Part shown: piece by piece, positions 26,231 through 41,200 of the stretch
Numbering within the stretch: position 1 is the stretch's first letter
How the letters are laid out: every line of letters starts with the position of its first letter
Assembly (NCBI GenBank): GCA_019828545.1
Contig: JACVRA010000095.1
Span: 313,305 to 377,304, forward strand
DNA length: 64,000 nucleotides
Direction: 5' to 3'
Origin: Paracamarosporium sp. OC-R06-R3
Taxonomy: Eukaryota; Ascomycota; Dothideomycetes; Pleosporales; Didymosphaeriaceae
Position numbers and translations under genes: made by a program
Notes under the pieces: model-generated
Database searches by the model: none
The model's input: only the letters and a program-made list of their open reading frames with translations
What the model was told of the DNA's origin: nothing

Positions 26231-29200
26231 TCGGAGAGGGTGAGATGGATCTTGAATTGAGTCCATTCGAGCTGTTGCCACATCAACTCTCTACCACTGA
26301 TGTGGTGCGTGCAGTTGCTGAGCAGTGTGACGTGGATGCCAGAAATGTGGTCGACCTGTATCCCACAACTGCTCTTCAAGAAGGTCTCTTTGCGCTCACT
26401 TTCACTGAACAGGCTTCATACGTCTTCCAGTGTGTTTGCAGGATGCCGCCTTCTTTGAATATCAAACGCTTCAAGTCGGCCTGGGAAAGTGTCATTCAGG
26501 AATTTCCTATCCTTCGTACGCGAATAGTTTACCTCGAGTCTACAGGAACCCTTCAGGCCGTTCTCAGTCAGGAAAGTGTCGAATGGCACTCCGGAAGTAG
26601 TCTTTCTGACTACATCGCTCAGGACAAAGCCACCCCAGTCGAATATGGTAGTGCTTTGTCTCGCTATGCAATCATTGGTCAAGCTCAACGAGAATGGCAC
26701 TTTGTTTGGACTATACACCACGCGCTGTACGACGCTTGGAGCATGTCATTGATACTGGACGCGGTTGATCGCCTGTATGGAGACTCAACATTTAGCCTGT
26801 CATCGCATGTACCATTCAATCGCTTCGTCAAGTATGTTGCCGATACTGATGAAACTGAATCGAAAAGTTTTTGGTCGTCATACCTGCGAAATGCGAACAC
26901 TACGCCATTTCCTCAGCTCAATCAAGCTACCGGTACATACCGCACCCACGGTACGCTAACGTCTGAGTTGAACCTTCAACGTGTGTCTGCATCTAATATT
27001 ACCATTGCTACTATTGTAAGAGCAGCATGGGGTGCTGTAGTTGCCAGGTACTCGGATTCGGACGATGTGGTTTTTGGCTCCACCTTGACTGGCCGCAATG
27101 CCCCTGTTACTGGTATAAGCGACATAGTAGGGCCTACTATTGCTACTGTTCCAGTGCGGTCCTCCATCGACCGCACGCATACATTCGCTCAGCATCTTCA
27201 GCGCACGCAAGACGAAATGATCGCTATGATTCCATACGAACACGTTGGTCTTCAAACAGTTAGACGTTGGGGTCAGGATACACTCGCTGCATCAGACTTC
27301 CAAAATCTTCTTGTAGTTCAACTGGAACCCGACAACCAGAATGGAAAAAGACACACTGGTCTGGAATTTAGTCTTCGTGCGACTGCGGGCTCTGAAAATT
27401 ACTCGATCATGGTCGAATGTACGCTAAAGGAAGCCGGCATTAACATCCATATCGAATACGACCAGAGTGCCATCTCAACGCTCCAAATGGAGAGAGTGCT
27501 TCGTCAATTCGAACATGTACTACTTCAACTGAACACTGAGAGTCAGTCTCAAACAATGGCCAATCTGGAGCTAATCTCTCCTTGGGACTTGCAGCTCGTT
27601 GAACAGTGGAACAGCAAGGATCTGCCCAAGAAGATGACTTGTATCCACGAGCTGTTCGAAGAAATTGTACAGTCCCAACCAGATGCGCAAGCTATCTGCT
27701 CGTGGGATGGTGACTTCTCATACAGCCAACTTGACTATCTATCAACTACCCTTGCGCTTCATTTACAGAACCTAGGGATAAAAACAGAGGTCATCGTTCC
27801 TATTATGTTTGAGAAATCTGCTTGGGCACATGTCGCGCAGATTGCTATTCTGAAAGCGGGCGGAGCTGTTGTATGTCTGGATCCTGGCCATCCAGAAGGG
27901 CGTATACAAAGGATGCTCTCCGACGTTGGTGCCACGGTCGTGCTTACTACCACTGCATTATCAGGTGTCTTCCACGGCATTCAACATGTTGTCGCTGTTG
28001 ACGCTGACTCTATTGAGCGTATTTCTCGACACATCAAGTCTGACCAGTCTTTGAAGAGAGAAGTACAACCTTCCAACGCTGCTCTGGTCATTTATACCTC
28101 CGGCTCTACCGGAGAACCTAAAGGAGTAGTTTTAGAGCACGCATCCATTTGTACAGGTATGCAGGCACACGGTGATGCATTACGGATTGGCCCGCAGACT
28201 CGTGCGCTGAACTTCAGTGCTTACGTGTTCGATGCTAGTCTTGAAGATATCTATACGCAGCTCACAAGAGGAGGGTGCATATGTGTTCCTTCAGAAACAC
28301 AGCGTCTCAATGACCTGGCTGGTGCGATTAGAGCTACGCGCGCCAACTGGATCGGTATCACTCCCACTACGGCCGCGACGATCGACCCGAATAGTGTTCC
28401 CTCCATCGATACCCTGATTCTTGGTGGAGAACTCATTACACAAAAGGTCGTAGACCAATGGAAGGATCATGTTACATACATGTACAACGGATATGGTCCT
28501 TGCGAGTCGACGTTGTATGCCACTTTGAATCCTCGTCTTGGCAAGAACGGACGACCCTCAAATGTCGGTCATGGCCTACATACAAAACTCTGGGTTGTCG
28601 AACCGGGTAATCCAGACCGTCTGGCTCCTGCTGGATGTAGTGGAGAGCTTTGCCTTGAGGGTCCATTGCTCGCACGTTACTATCTCAATGACGCTGCAAA
28701 GACCGACGCAGCGTTCATAGTAGATCCTGCTTTCACGCGTAGCCAACAACCTACGACCCAGCCACGTAGGATGTATCGCACAGGGGATCTTGTAAGATAC
28801 GCCGACGACGGTAGTCTTGAGGTGCTCGGTCGTATGGACTCACAGGCCAAGATCCACGGGCAGCGTCTTGAGCTAGGTGAGATCGAACATCACCTGAGGA
28901 ATTCTAGTGATGTGGAAAGCGCAATGGCCATTCTGTCCAGCGACGCTGACGGTACAAAGCGCATCATGGCCATACTAGCCATCCGAGCATTGCAAAAAGC
29001 TGAACCAATTGCGAAGGAAGACTTTGACCTGGTTGTTGGAGAACAGCGACAAGCGATTGAGCCGACAATTGCACGGATACGCAAGCAACTTCAAAATGAT
29101 TTACCCAGCTACATGGTACCCACAGTATGGGCAGTCGTGGACTTCATTCCCCGTAACACCTCGCAGAAGATCGACCGTGCACGTATGTCTAAATGGGCAG

Positions 29201-32200
29201 CTTCGCTCGATTCAGAGACCTACTCCACCTTGATGGGTACTGGAACGGAGGGCGAAACTATCACGCCTGATAGTCCAATTGCTACCCAACTTCGTGCCAT
29301 CATCGCGAGGGTACTTAATAAACAAGAAGATCAACTGTCTATGAACAAGTCCTTTGCCAATCTAGGAGGCGATTCTATCACTGCTATGCAGGTTGTGTCA
29401 CGATGCCGCGCAGAAGGCCTGAGACTACTTGTAAAGGATATACTGCATAGTGAAAGTCTTGCGCAACTATCGGAGCTTGTAGAAACTATGGACAACACAG
29501 CAATAGGATTCGGTGGCCCGAGTGAAGAGCTCAACCGTGCTTTTGCGCTTTCTCCAGTCCAGCAATTCTACTTTGAGGCAATGGGACAGAAGCCGACCCA
29601 GTTCAACCAGAGCTTCTTGCTGAAAGTGTCGAAACCTGTACCTATACCACAATTGAGAGCGGCTATCGAAACGGCAGTCAACAAACACTCAATGCTCCGG
29701 GCGAGATTTTTCCGGCAAGGCGATGCATGGTACCAGCACATCGTTACCGATGTTGCTGCATCGTTCCGATTACGCACCAAGAACGTAGCTTCAGAAGATG
29801 AAGTAGCCCAAGCTTTTCTTGAATGCCAGCGTGGATTAGACGTTGAAAACGGCCCCCTTGTTGGAGTTGACGCGCTACTGATGCCCAACGGTTCGCAGTT
29901 TCTTGCGCTCGCTGCACATCACCTAGTCATTGATTTTGTCTCTTGGCGAGTAGTTCTAAAAGACTTGGAAGATTTCCTCACTGTAGGGTCTGCTAATGCA
30001 GACATACCCCTCTCATTCCAGACATGGACTAAGTTGCAAGCTGAGTACGCACACGAGCACATCGATCCACAATTGGCACTGCCTTTCGACATAGCCAGCT
30101 CGGACTTCCGTTATTGGGGTATGGCGGAAGAACCTAACTTGTACGGCGATACCGCATGTCACACCTTTTTGCTCGATCAACACGCGACAAGCCTTATCTT
30201 CGGGGAGTGCAATACCGTCTTCTCTTCTGAGCCGGCTGAAATCCTCACCGCAGCCGCTATTCACTCGTTCAGTAAAGTATTTACTGACAGACAAATACCC
30301 ACCGTGTGGAGAGAGGCCCATGGTCGAGAGCCTTGGAATGTGGATATTGATCTGTCAGCGACCGTAGGGTGGTTCACGAACCTTGCACCGTTGCACGTGA
30401 ATATACCTGCTGATAGCGACATTGCCATGACCCTTCGAGCAGTCAAGGACACATCCCGAAAGCTTCCTCAAAATGGCTGGCCATACTTTACTTCACGCTA
30501 TCTTACCTCGAAGGGCCATGAAAGATTCAAGAACCACAGCCCTATCGAACTTCTCTTCAATTACGTGGGTAAGTTCCAGCAGTTGGAAAGCGAAGACGCG
30601 TTGTTCCAACTGCAAGAGCCAAATACTCAGGAGCTCGAGCCTGCTGTTGGGCGAGATGTGCCTAGGATGTCGTTGTTCGAGATTTCCGTTTCCCATACAA
30701 GCGATGGCAAGCTCAAATTCCGTATCATGTACAATGACCGGATGCAGCATATTGATGCTATCTATCGCTGGGCAGCAGCCTATGATCGGACACTACGAGA
30801 AGCGGCGAGACTCTTACCTGGCAGAAAACCCGAGAAAACGCTTAGCGACTATCCGCTGCTACGTTTCAATTACAATGGCCTTGAGACGCTTAAGAATGAA
30901 CGGATCCAACAGCTCGGTCTAAATGACTTAGACGAAATCGAGGCGGTTTTTCCCACAGCACCGATGCAAGAAGCCTTGCTCGTTGGTCAAGCACTACACG
31001 CTGGCGCGTACGAAACGAATGCTACGCTCGAGGTGACAACCACCAATCGCCAGATACCGGTCGACATAGACCGCCTACAAGCTGCATGGGAAGCAGTTAT
31101 CGCTTATCACCCTATGCTTCGTACCGTCTTTGCAGATAGCGTTGCCGATGAAGGGTTGTATGATCAAGTAGTACTGAAATCGTTCAGGGGCGACACGAAA
31201 CGCATCCAGTGCAAAGATGAGTCTGGGCCCGCCACTCTCATGGCATTGGAATACATGGAGCTCTCTAGAACAAAGCCTCTCCATCGATTTGTGATATGCA
31301 CGACTCCAAGTGGCAAAGTGTATTGCCGTATGGACTTCCATCACGCAACAATCGATGCCACATCTCTCCGTGTGCTCCTCGATGACATCCGTCTAGCATA
31401 CGACGGCGGCCTACATTTTGGGAACCAACCTCAGTTCCATGACTACATCAAGTATCTACAGACCAAGTCTCTCGCCAACGCACTGGACTATTGGGAAGAT
31501 CGCTTGTCACAGGCGAGTCCTTGTCATTTCCCTGTAGCATCCACGGCCGACGAATCCAGGAAGGAGATGCGAGAGCTCGAGGCAGATCTCCAGTTTATCC
31601 GACCCCTTCTTCGAAACTTCATATCAAGGACTGGAGTAACATTGCCTAATTTGGTGCAGACCGCGTGGGCACTAGTCCTGCAAAACTACTCTGGACTTGA
31701 CTCGGTCTCCTTCGGATATCTTGTTTCCGGACGAAACCTTGACGTTAAAGATGTGGATCGCATCGTTGGACCTCTGATCAACATGCTCGTATGTCATGTG
31801 GATGCTACTGGCTCTGCCAACGTCGTCGATCTTCTCCATGCGACTCGCGACCAATACGCGGAATCGCTTGACCACCAACACGTCTCACTAGGTCGTGTCC
31901 AGCATACTATCGGATTGAGCGCCGCGACACCGCTGTTCAATACCGCTATGTCTTCTCTACACAACTCCTCTACCATATCAAAATTCCAATCCCGCAATGC
32001 TCAGGCCAAACGACGAGAGCTTTTCTTTGACGTTATGCATTTTCATGACCCCACAGAATACGACATCATTTTCACTTTGAAAGCGGACGACCACAATCCC
32101 AATATTACCTTCGCATATTGGTCGCCTAAGGTCAGCGACTGGCTTGCAAAGAATGCTTTTGCTTCTTTGACTACGGTCATTCGCTCTTTAATCGAAGTTG

Positions 32201-35200
32201 CTTCGGTCGACGGTCCGCTCTCAGAACTGGAATATTTCAGTAAGCGTGACCAAGAGCTCGTACAGCAATGGAACCACACGCCCGTCCCAGAAGAATACGT
32301 CTGCATACATCATGTCATTGATCAGAGAGCAAAGGCGACGCCAGATGCAGAAGCCATTTGCAACGCGAATCGCTCGATGACATATGCAGAACTTGACAGA
32401 CTTGCAACGAAGCTGGCATCTGAGCTTCAGAGAAGAGGTGTAGGCCCCGAAGTTGTCGTTCCAATTTGCTTCGAGAAGAGCACATGGGCAGCGGTGGCTA
32501 TCTTGGCCTGTTTGAAGGCGGGCGGTGCGTACGTACCACTGGATCCATCGCATCCTGAGTTCCGTTTGCGCCAGATTGTCGAGTCGAAAGGGATATACGG
32601 GAAGCTTATTCTTACGTCGGAGAGCCAAAGTAGTCTGTTTAGTGGTTTCGATGGTGAGACCCTAATCGTGGACGATGAGAGCTGCCGAAATCTTCCCGAT
32701 TCACCGTTGGTTGAAGAAATGGTTACGCCCCGTAATCTCGCCTATGTTATTTTCACTAGTGGTACAACTGGTAAGTGATTCTCGAATGGAATATAGATAG
32801 AGTTCCGCTGATGCTGTTCTACCTAAATAGGTAAGCCCAAAGGTACCATGATCGAGCACAGGGCATTCGCTACGAGCGCGAGAGAACATAGCAAGCGGAT
32901 GGGCATCAATAGCTCAAGTCGTGTGTTGCAGTTTTCGAGTTACGTATTTGATGTAAGTGTAATGGACATGCTTACAACGCTTATGCAGGGCGGCTGCGTC
33001 TGTATTCCTACGGATGAGGAACGTGGTTCCATGGAAATAGTAGGTGCAATAAATCGCATGAGAGTCAACTGGACTCTGTTCACGCCAAGTTTCGTCACCA
33101 TCATCGAGCCAGCATCCGTACCTGGTTTAAAAACTCTCATACTCGGAGGAGAACCTATGTCTCAAAAGCATGTAGATATCTGGTCACCTCATGTGAAGCT
33201 CATGAACGCTTACGGGTATGTCTATTTTTCTTTCTTCTGCCCATCCTCAGGTAGCACTGGGAATAACACCATCCTCCCAATATAGGCCTACTGAAGCCTC
33301 CGTTCTGGTAACAATCGATACCGATGTCAAGGATGCTACCAGTATCGGGCACGCGGTTGGCGCATTGACATGGGTTGCAGACCGCAGCAACACTGACCGG
33401 CTTATTCCTATTGGTGCTGTTGGGGAGCTTCTTCTCGAGGGTCCCACCTTAGCAAGAGGATATTTAAACGAGCCTGCGAAGACGCGCGCCGCGTTCATTG
33501 ATTCCCCAAGCTGGGCACCAGGACGCCGCTTCTACAAGACTGGAGATCTTGTACGTCTTCGTGAGGACGGTTCATATACATATCTTGGGCGAAAAGACAG
33601 TCAAGTTAAAGTGCGTGGACAAAGATTGGAAATAGGCGAGATCGAGCATCATCTGGATGCTAGCAGGCTCGTTCGCGATGCGGTCGTGGTCATGCCAACT
33701 GTTGGTCCACGCCAGAAGACCTTGATTGCGGTCGTGACCCTTACAGCGCTGCGTTCTCAGACCCGCAACGGCAAGCCTTTGCAAGTGGTCGACCAATCGC
33801 TCCAAGCCGGCCATGTGCGAGAAGTCTCAGATCTGTTAGGCCAGACACTTCCTTCTTATATGGTCCCAACTGTATGGATCGTTGTTGAAGCCATGCCCCT
33901 GAATACTTCAGGCAAGCTCGACCGTAAACGAGTCACAAAATGGGTTGAGCGTCTGAGCACTGACTTTTACCATCGCATCGCTGCGGACGATAATCTAACC
34001 AGCGACGCGGGTCAGCAGCCCGCTACTGATATGGAATCACAGATCCGAGGGCTGGTTAGCACGATCCTCAACATTCCCATCAAGCAACTTTCCCTTACAC
34101 AGTCCTTTATTGGGCTTGGAGGAGATTCGATCACAGCCATGCAAATGGTTAGTCGCTGCCGAGCACAGGGCATTGCTCTCAAAATGGCGGACATTCTACG
34201 CAGCAAAAACATTTCCAAGATGGCCCAAGCCGCCAAGTCCATTGGAAACACTCAGCAACAACACATAGAAGTATCTGAAAAACCGTTCGAGCTCTCACCA
34301 ATCCAGCAAATGTTCGAGGAAATGGGCGGCATTCCTGATATGCGCTTCAATCAGAGCTTCTATTTACGTGTAAATCGACCAATTACGCACGGAAATTTGG
34401 AAAAAGCAATCGCGACTATCGTTGAACGCCATTCCATGCTCCGTGCGCGCTATATAAAGAGTAACGATGGCAAATGGCAGCAACTCGTGAAGAAGAACGC
34501 TCGAGGCAGTTACCATACGGCATCGCATGACCTGAGGAGCACTAACCTCGTAGTCCCTATTATGGAAGCTTCGCAACATCGTCTTCATCCCGAAACTGGA
34601 CCTTTATTCTCCGTTGATCTTCTCAATGTGACCGGAGAAGCCCAGTTTTTGTACCTAGTGGCTCACCATCTAGTCATCGATCTTGTATCCTGGCGAATCA
34701 TCCTACAAGACTTGGAACAGTTGCTGCTCGGCCGTAGTATTCCTAGCTCTGACTCTCTACCATTCCAGTCATGGCTGGCGATGCAGTCCAAACACGCGTC
34801 TTCGCTTGATGTCAAAAGCGTACTTCCTTTCCAAGTGCAAAGCTCTGATCTTGCGTACTGGGATATGGAAGGGAAATCGAATATCTATGCTGACGTGGAG
34901 CGTCTCGAATTCTCTCTGGAGAGAGATGTCAGCACCAAATTGCTAGAGCAATGCCACACCGCACTGGGGACAGAGCCTGTGGAGTTGCTTCTCGCTGCCC
35001 TATTCCATTCCTTTGCCATCGTCTTCCCAGATCGAGCGACACCAACGGTGTTCAGTGAGGGTCATGGACGCGAGCCTTGGAACTCGAGTCTTGACGTATC
35101 TAATACTATCGGGTGGTTTACTACAATGTCACCTTTGCATGTTCCAGTATCTGGGGACAGCGTAGTGGATGTTGTACGTCGCACGAAGGACGTGCGGCGC

Positions 35201-38200
35201 AGCGTACCACGCAACGGTTTCGATTACTTTGCTTTACGGTACTTGTCAGCCAAAGGAAGAGAACTGTTTGGCAGTTCGGGTCCCATGGAGGTGTTATTCA
35301 ACTATCTCGGGCAGTATCAACAGCTCGAACGTGGCGATAGTTTGCTACGCCAACAAGCTCTGCCGGAAGGAGCTACTCAGTCCGACTTCGACGAGAAGCT
35401 GACCCGTTTCGCGTTGTTTGAGATCAGTGCCATTGTTGCGCGAGGCGTCATTTCGCTCCAATTCCTATACAGTAAGCATATGGCGCGCAAAGCGGATGTA
35501 CTGCGTTGGGCGGATACATATGCACAGTCACTGAATGATATCACTGAACTGTTACCGTCCATGGCGAGCGAAAAAACATTGATCGATTTCCCGCTAGTTC
35601 CTCTCAACTACGAGGCGCTTCGAGACATCCAAGACAACGTTCTTCCAGAACTTGGTCTAACTAGCATTCACGAAGTGGAAGAAGTTCTCCCATTAACGCC
35701 AATGCAGAACGGACTAATTCTCTCCCAAACTCGGGACGCTGGCACCTACAAGACGTCTTTCACCTTCGCCGTTACCCTGAACCGCCCAGGGAACGTCAAC
35801 GGGCACAGGCTACTGGAGGCTTGGCAGAGCGTTGTAGACTCGCATGCCATGCTTCGTACGATTTTCACAGATCACATATTGAACAACGGCATCTTCTACC
35901 AGCTTGTATTTGCCAAGTTCAAAGCAGACGCTATACTGCTTAGTTGTGATACTGATGAAGAAGCAGTTAACCTGCTCGCGAGTTATCCACTTTTGGAGTA
36001 CAACAATATCTCACCGCCCCACCGCTTCATCGTATGCCAGACAAATCCGGGAAGTGTCTTTTTCAAATTTGACGCAAGTCATGCATTGGTGGATGCAGAC
36101 TCAGTGGGGATCTTGATACGAGATCTATCGCAGGCTTATGAGGCGAAGCAGCCACTTGACATGGGTCCACTCTACAGTGACTATGTCAGGTATCTAAACT
36201 CAAGGCCGATGGAGCTCTCGGTCACATACTGGTCAAATTACCTACAAGGCGTCGTTCCTTGTTATATCCCCATGATCAACGATGAAAAGGACATCGTTTC
36301 GCCCTTGCGTAGCATCCATCTCTCTTTGGGCAACTTGTCCAGTCTGATGCGCAAGTTCTGTGAGATGTGCTCGGTAACAATGCCGAGCGTCTTTCATCTA
36401 GCTTGGAGCATAGTTCTGCGCTTGTACACAGGTGCGGAAGATGTAACATATGGCTATCTTGTCTCTGGACGCGATGTTGCTGTCCCAGGTATCTTGAAAA
36501 CGATTGGGCCTTTCATCAACATGATGGTCTCGCGCACCCGTCTATCTCCGTCCTCCACAATATCCTCGCTCGTCCAGAAAAAGCAGTCCGAATATGCCGC
36601 GGGCATTGAACACCAGGCTTGCTCTCTAGCCCAGATTCAGCACGCCTTGGGTCTGTCGAGTCAACCGCTCTTCAATACAATGATTTCTATTCAAAGCCTG
36701 GGAAATAAGAAAACGAGCGAAGACTTGGCGCTTGCTTTTGAGGGCATCGGCTCACATGACCCGACTGAGTACGACATTTCCCTTGGAATCTATACGGATA
36801 ACGAGAACGCTGAAGCGCACTTGGGCTATTGGGCAGACAGGATGAGTGATTGGCAGGCCGAGAATATCGCACAGACATTTGAGAAAGTTCTGGAACTACT
36901 TCTATCCAATCCAGAAACCAATGTTGATAATCTGCGGCAACTCAGCGAGCGCGATGTGCGTCAGATTCAATCCTGGACTCCTTCACAGCAACCCGCATCT
37001 GCCGCGCTGGTGCACAACCTTTTCGCAGATCAAGTCGCACTATCTCCAAAATCAATCGCAATTGAAGGGTTCGATGGAAAGTTCACCTATGCTGAGCTTG
37101 ACAATGTTTCTACACGCTTCAGCCAGCATTTGGTCGATACTGGTGTGCGCTCCGGGACTGTTGTGCCTTTCTGTTTCCCCAAATCGGCGTGGGCCATTGT
37201 TACGATGCTAGCGATTTTAAAAACTGGTGGTGTGTGTCTACCGCTTTCGCCAGACCATCCTTTAGACCGTGTACGAATTATGGTGGAGAACTCAAACTCC
37301 AGCTTGATCGTATGTGCTCCAGACCAAGCGACCAGACTGGGTGCACTAGGCGTCAAACTCATTCATCTCTCCAATGAACACGCTTTGAACCTTGGAGGAG
37401 CGTCGAAGGCTCCCGCAAATGTTGATCCTGAAGATAGTGCGTTCCTTATCTACACCAGTGGTAGTACAGGCGTACCGAAGGGCGTCAAGATTCCCCATCG
37501 TGCTATTACTACCAATGTGCCGGAGATCGCCAAGACTTGGGGATGGAGCAACGACTCTAGGATTCTTCAGTTCATTGCGTACACTTTTGATCCTATGCTT
37601 GGAGATATCTTCGGTGCGTTTTTCACAGGCGCTTGCTTGTGCATCATTTCAGACCAAGACCGCATGAAGGATATAACGCCTGTCATCAACGGCATGAACA
37701 TCAGCCACGTCGTATTGACGCCTTCTCTTGCAAGGACTTTACAACCGGAGAAGTTGACTAGTTTGAAATCCCTGGTATGCGGTGGCGAGCCAATCACGGA
37801 CCGCGATATCGAGATGTGGAAGGGCCAGGTGGAGTTGATCAATGCGTACGTATTACTTTTTATTGTCTCCCTTATCAATCTGAATAAGTCATACCTTAGC
37901 TGACTTTGTACTTCCCCTATCAGATATGGACCAACAGAAGCTACTATCGCAGTCACAAGTCTACACTACAGTAAAAGAGAGCAGGTGGATCCTCGCAACA
38001 TCGGAAAACCGCTCTCGTATAGTTCACTGTGGGTTGCTGACCCTGATGATATTGAACGTCCGGTACCTGTTGGCGCTGTTGGCGAGCTTCTGATAGGTGG
38101 CTCAACCTTGGCAAATGGGTATCTGAATGATGAAGAAAAGACCAGGAAAGCTTTCGTAAAAGCGCCGAGATGGACACAGGTTGACACGTCGCAATACTCG

Positions 38201-41200
38201 AGAGTGTATCGTACGGGCGATTTGGTCCGGTGGGCGTTCGATGGAACAATACATTTTGTGGGGCGTAAAGATACGCAGGTAAGTCTCGAAGGTACAAGCT
38301 GTGTACAATGAACGGAAACTGACGAATTGAACAGATCAAAATTCGTGGTCAGCGGGTGGAAGCCGGCGAAATCGAAAATGCTATCAAGTCGAACCTGCCT
38401 GGCTTGAAGGACCTTGCCGTTGCATTGACCATTCCAAGGAACCGCTCAATGGACCCCGTTCTGACCGCATTTTTGAGCTGGAGCACTGAGTTGGAGTCAC
38501 ATGATGACAGTCTCCTAGCACGTCTTGCGGATCCGTTGACCAGTGATCTAGTTGCTCTTGACCTCAAACTTGCTGATATTCTGCCGTCGTACATGATCCC
38601 CGCCATGTATATTCCACTACATTACATGCCTCTCACCGTATCTGGCAAAACAGATTTGTCAAAATTGCAAGCTCTAGTCGCTGGGTTAAGTGAGCCCGAC
38701 CTAGCTCACTTTTCGCTGTCAGATGGCCCGAAACGACAGCCATCGACTCGCATCGAAAAGAAACTTCAAAATATTTGGTCAGAAATTCTAGACTTGGCAC
38801 CGGAGCGCATCGGTCAAGATGACAGCTTTTTCCGACTGGGAGGTGATTCTCTTAGTGCCATCCGCCTCACATCTCGAGCGAGCCAAGATGACATCCACCT
38901 TACCATCGCGCTGATTTTCCAGAATCCCAAGCTCAGTGACATGGCGGCAGCAGCGGATGATCTATCTTCAAAGAGCATCTACGACCAACTCTACGAACAA
39001 TTCGGAATATCAAAGGAGTCAGTCCTGGACCTTTACCCGTGCACGCCGCTGCAAGAATCTCTAATGATTCTGTCCATGAAGCAGCCTGGCTCATACCGTC
39101 AGCGACACGCGTGGGCCTTGCCCGAGTCTGTCAATCTCAATCTTCTTAAAAAGGCCATCAACTTCGTTAGCCAGAAGGAGTCAATATTGCGCACTAGGGT
39201 CGTGAGTCTAGATTCCACTGGGTCCTTGCAGGTCGTGATCAAAGAAGAAATTGAGATAATAGAAGTCACTTCTGAAGCAGAGTTTTGGAAGGTCGAACAG
39301 ACCATGCCTATGACCTATGGTCAACCACTACTCAAGATCTCCGTATTAAGCCACGCTGAGCAAGCTCCTAGGCTGCTACTGACCATGCATCATGTTTTAT
39401 ATGATGAGTGGTCTATCAATCTTCTGCTTGGCAGCATCGAGACTACGTACCGTGGTCTTCAACAAGACAATACAGTATCCTCCATCATTCCGTCACCGAA
39501 CTTCGCCAACTTCGTCGACTACATCACACAAAGCAACGAGAGTGATGCTCAAGCTTACTGGAGAGACCAACTGTTAGGTGCATCGCCAGTCGATTTCCCT
39601 CGGCTTCCGAGTGCTTCCCACCAGCGCGGCAAAAGCCGCAGTATGCGACGCCATTTCAACTTGCCCGCAAAGCAAGGCCTATCATCCGACTTGCCGGCCC
39701 TTCTTAAGTCTGCTTGGTCAATCATTGTTGCAAAATATTCGGGAACTGATGACATTACGTTCGGCCTTACGGTGCAAGGTCGCGACTTGCCAGTGGAAGG
39801 AATCAATACAATCATTGGCCCGACACTAGCTACAGTGCCTCTCCGCATGCGCATAGATTGGAGCTCCTCCATCAAGGATTTTATTAGTAGCGTTGGTGAA
39901 GAAGCCGTGCGCATGAAAGCTTTCGAGCATATTGGCTTGCAGCGCATAGCTCAAAGTGCCCCTGAAGCGGAGAGTGCGTGTAATTTCCAGCATCTGCTTG
40001 TAATTCACGACCGAAAACCAACCGTTGCATCTAAACACTTCTGGAAAGAGGAGAATCTCACCAGTGTAAGAGACGAGTTGGCAGCGTACCCGCTTACGCT
40101 TCAGTTCTACTTGAACGATTCGAATGTGGAGCTGATAGCGAACTACGACGAGGCAGTATTCGATAATTACCAGTTGGAGCTTGTTCTGGCCAATTTCGAG
40201 CAAACACTTGGACAACTTGGTGCGACCTTCGATGATCGACCGCTTAGGTCTCTAAACCTACTTGGACCACAGGACCAACGAGCCATCTTCGAGTTGAATC
40301 ACAATATTCCTGCAGGCCTTGAGACACGTATTGATAAACTTTTTGATATTCAAAGAGTGGCGCGACCGAACGCTCCAGCAGTACATTCCTGGGATGCTCA
40401 ATTTACCTACCAGCAACTATACGAACACGCTATCCGTCTGGCTCACCATCTGCAAGCATTAGGGGTTGGACCTGAAGTCCTCGTACCGCTTTGCTTTGAC
40501 AAGTCGGCATGGACAATTGTCGCCCAGCTTGGTGTCTTATACGCAGGAGGTGGATTCGTAGTAATGGACGCGACTCATCCCGCACAGCGTTTACAGCAAA
40601 TCATTGAAGACACCAACGCTCATTTGGTTCTCGCTTCTACGTCTCGTAAGGATCTTTGCCACAACATCGCTCCTCAAGTCATGGTCGTTTCGCCTGAAAT
40701 AATCGCCGCTCTTCCCAACAAAAACTCTGCACCCGTCAACAAGGCTACGTCAAGAAACACTGCTTACGTTTTGTTCACCTCCGGATCGACCGGTAAGCCT
40801 AAGGGCGTCGTGACGGAACACCGAGGTGTCTGCACGGCTGCTATGGAGCAAGGAAAGCGCATAAATATGGACTCAAACTCGCGCGTTCTACAATACGCCT
40901 CTTACGCCTTCGATTCCACAATCCTGGAAACTTTCCATACTTTATTCCACGGCGGGTGTATATGTCCCGTTTCTCAAGAACAGCGCATGAACGACATTGT
41001 GGGCGCGATAAACCAACTCCAAGCGAACTGGGCTTTCTTTACACCATCGCTGGTCCGAACTTTCCGACCAGAACAAGTCCCGTGCTTGAAGACCGTTGTA
41101 CTTGGAGGTGAAGCTCTAGGCGCCGACAACATTGAGGTGTGGGCTGGGAAGGCATATCTGGCCAACGGTTACGGACCAACCGAGACTTGTGTTTTCTCGT

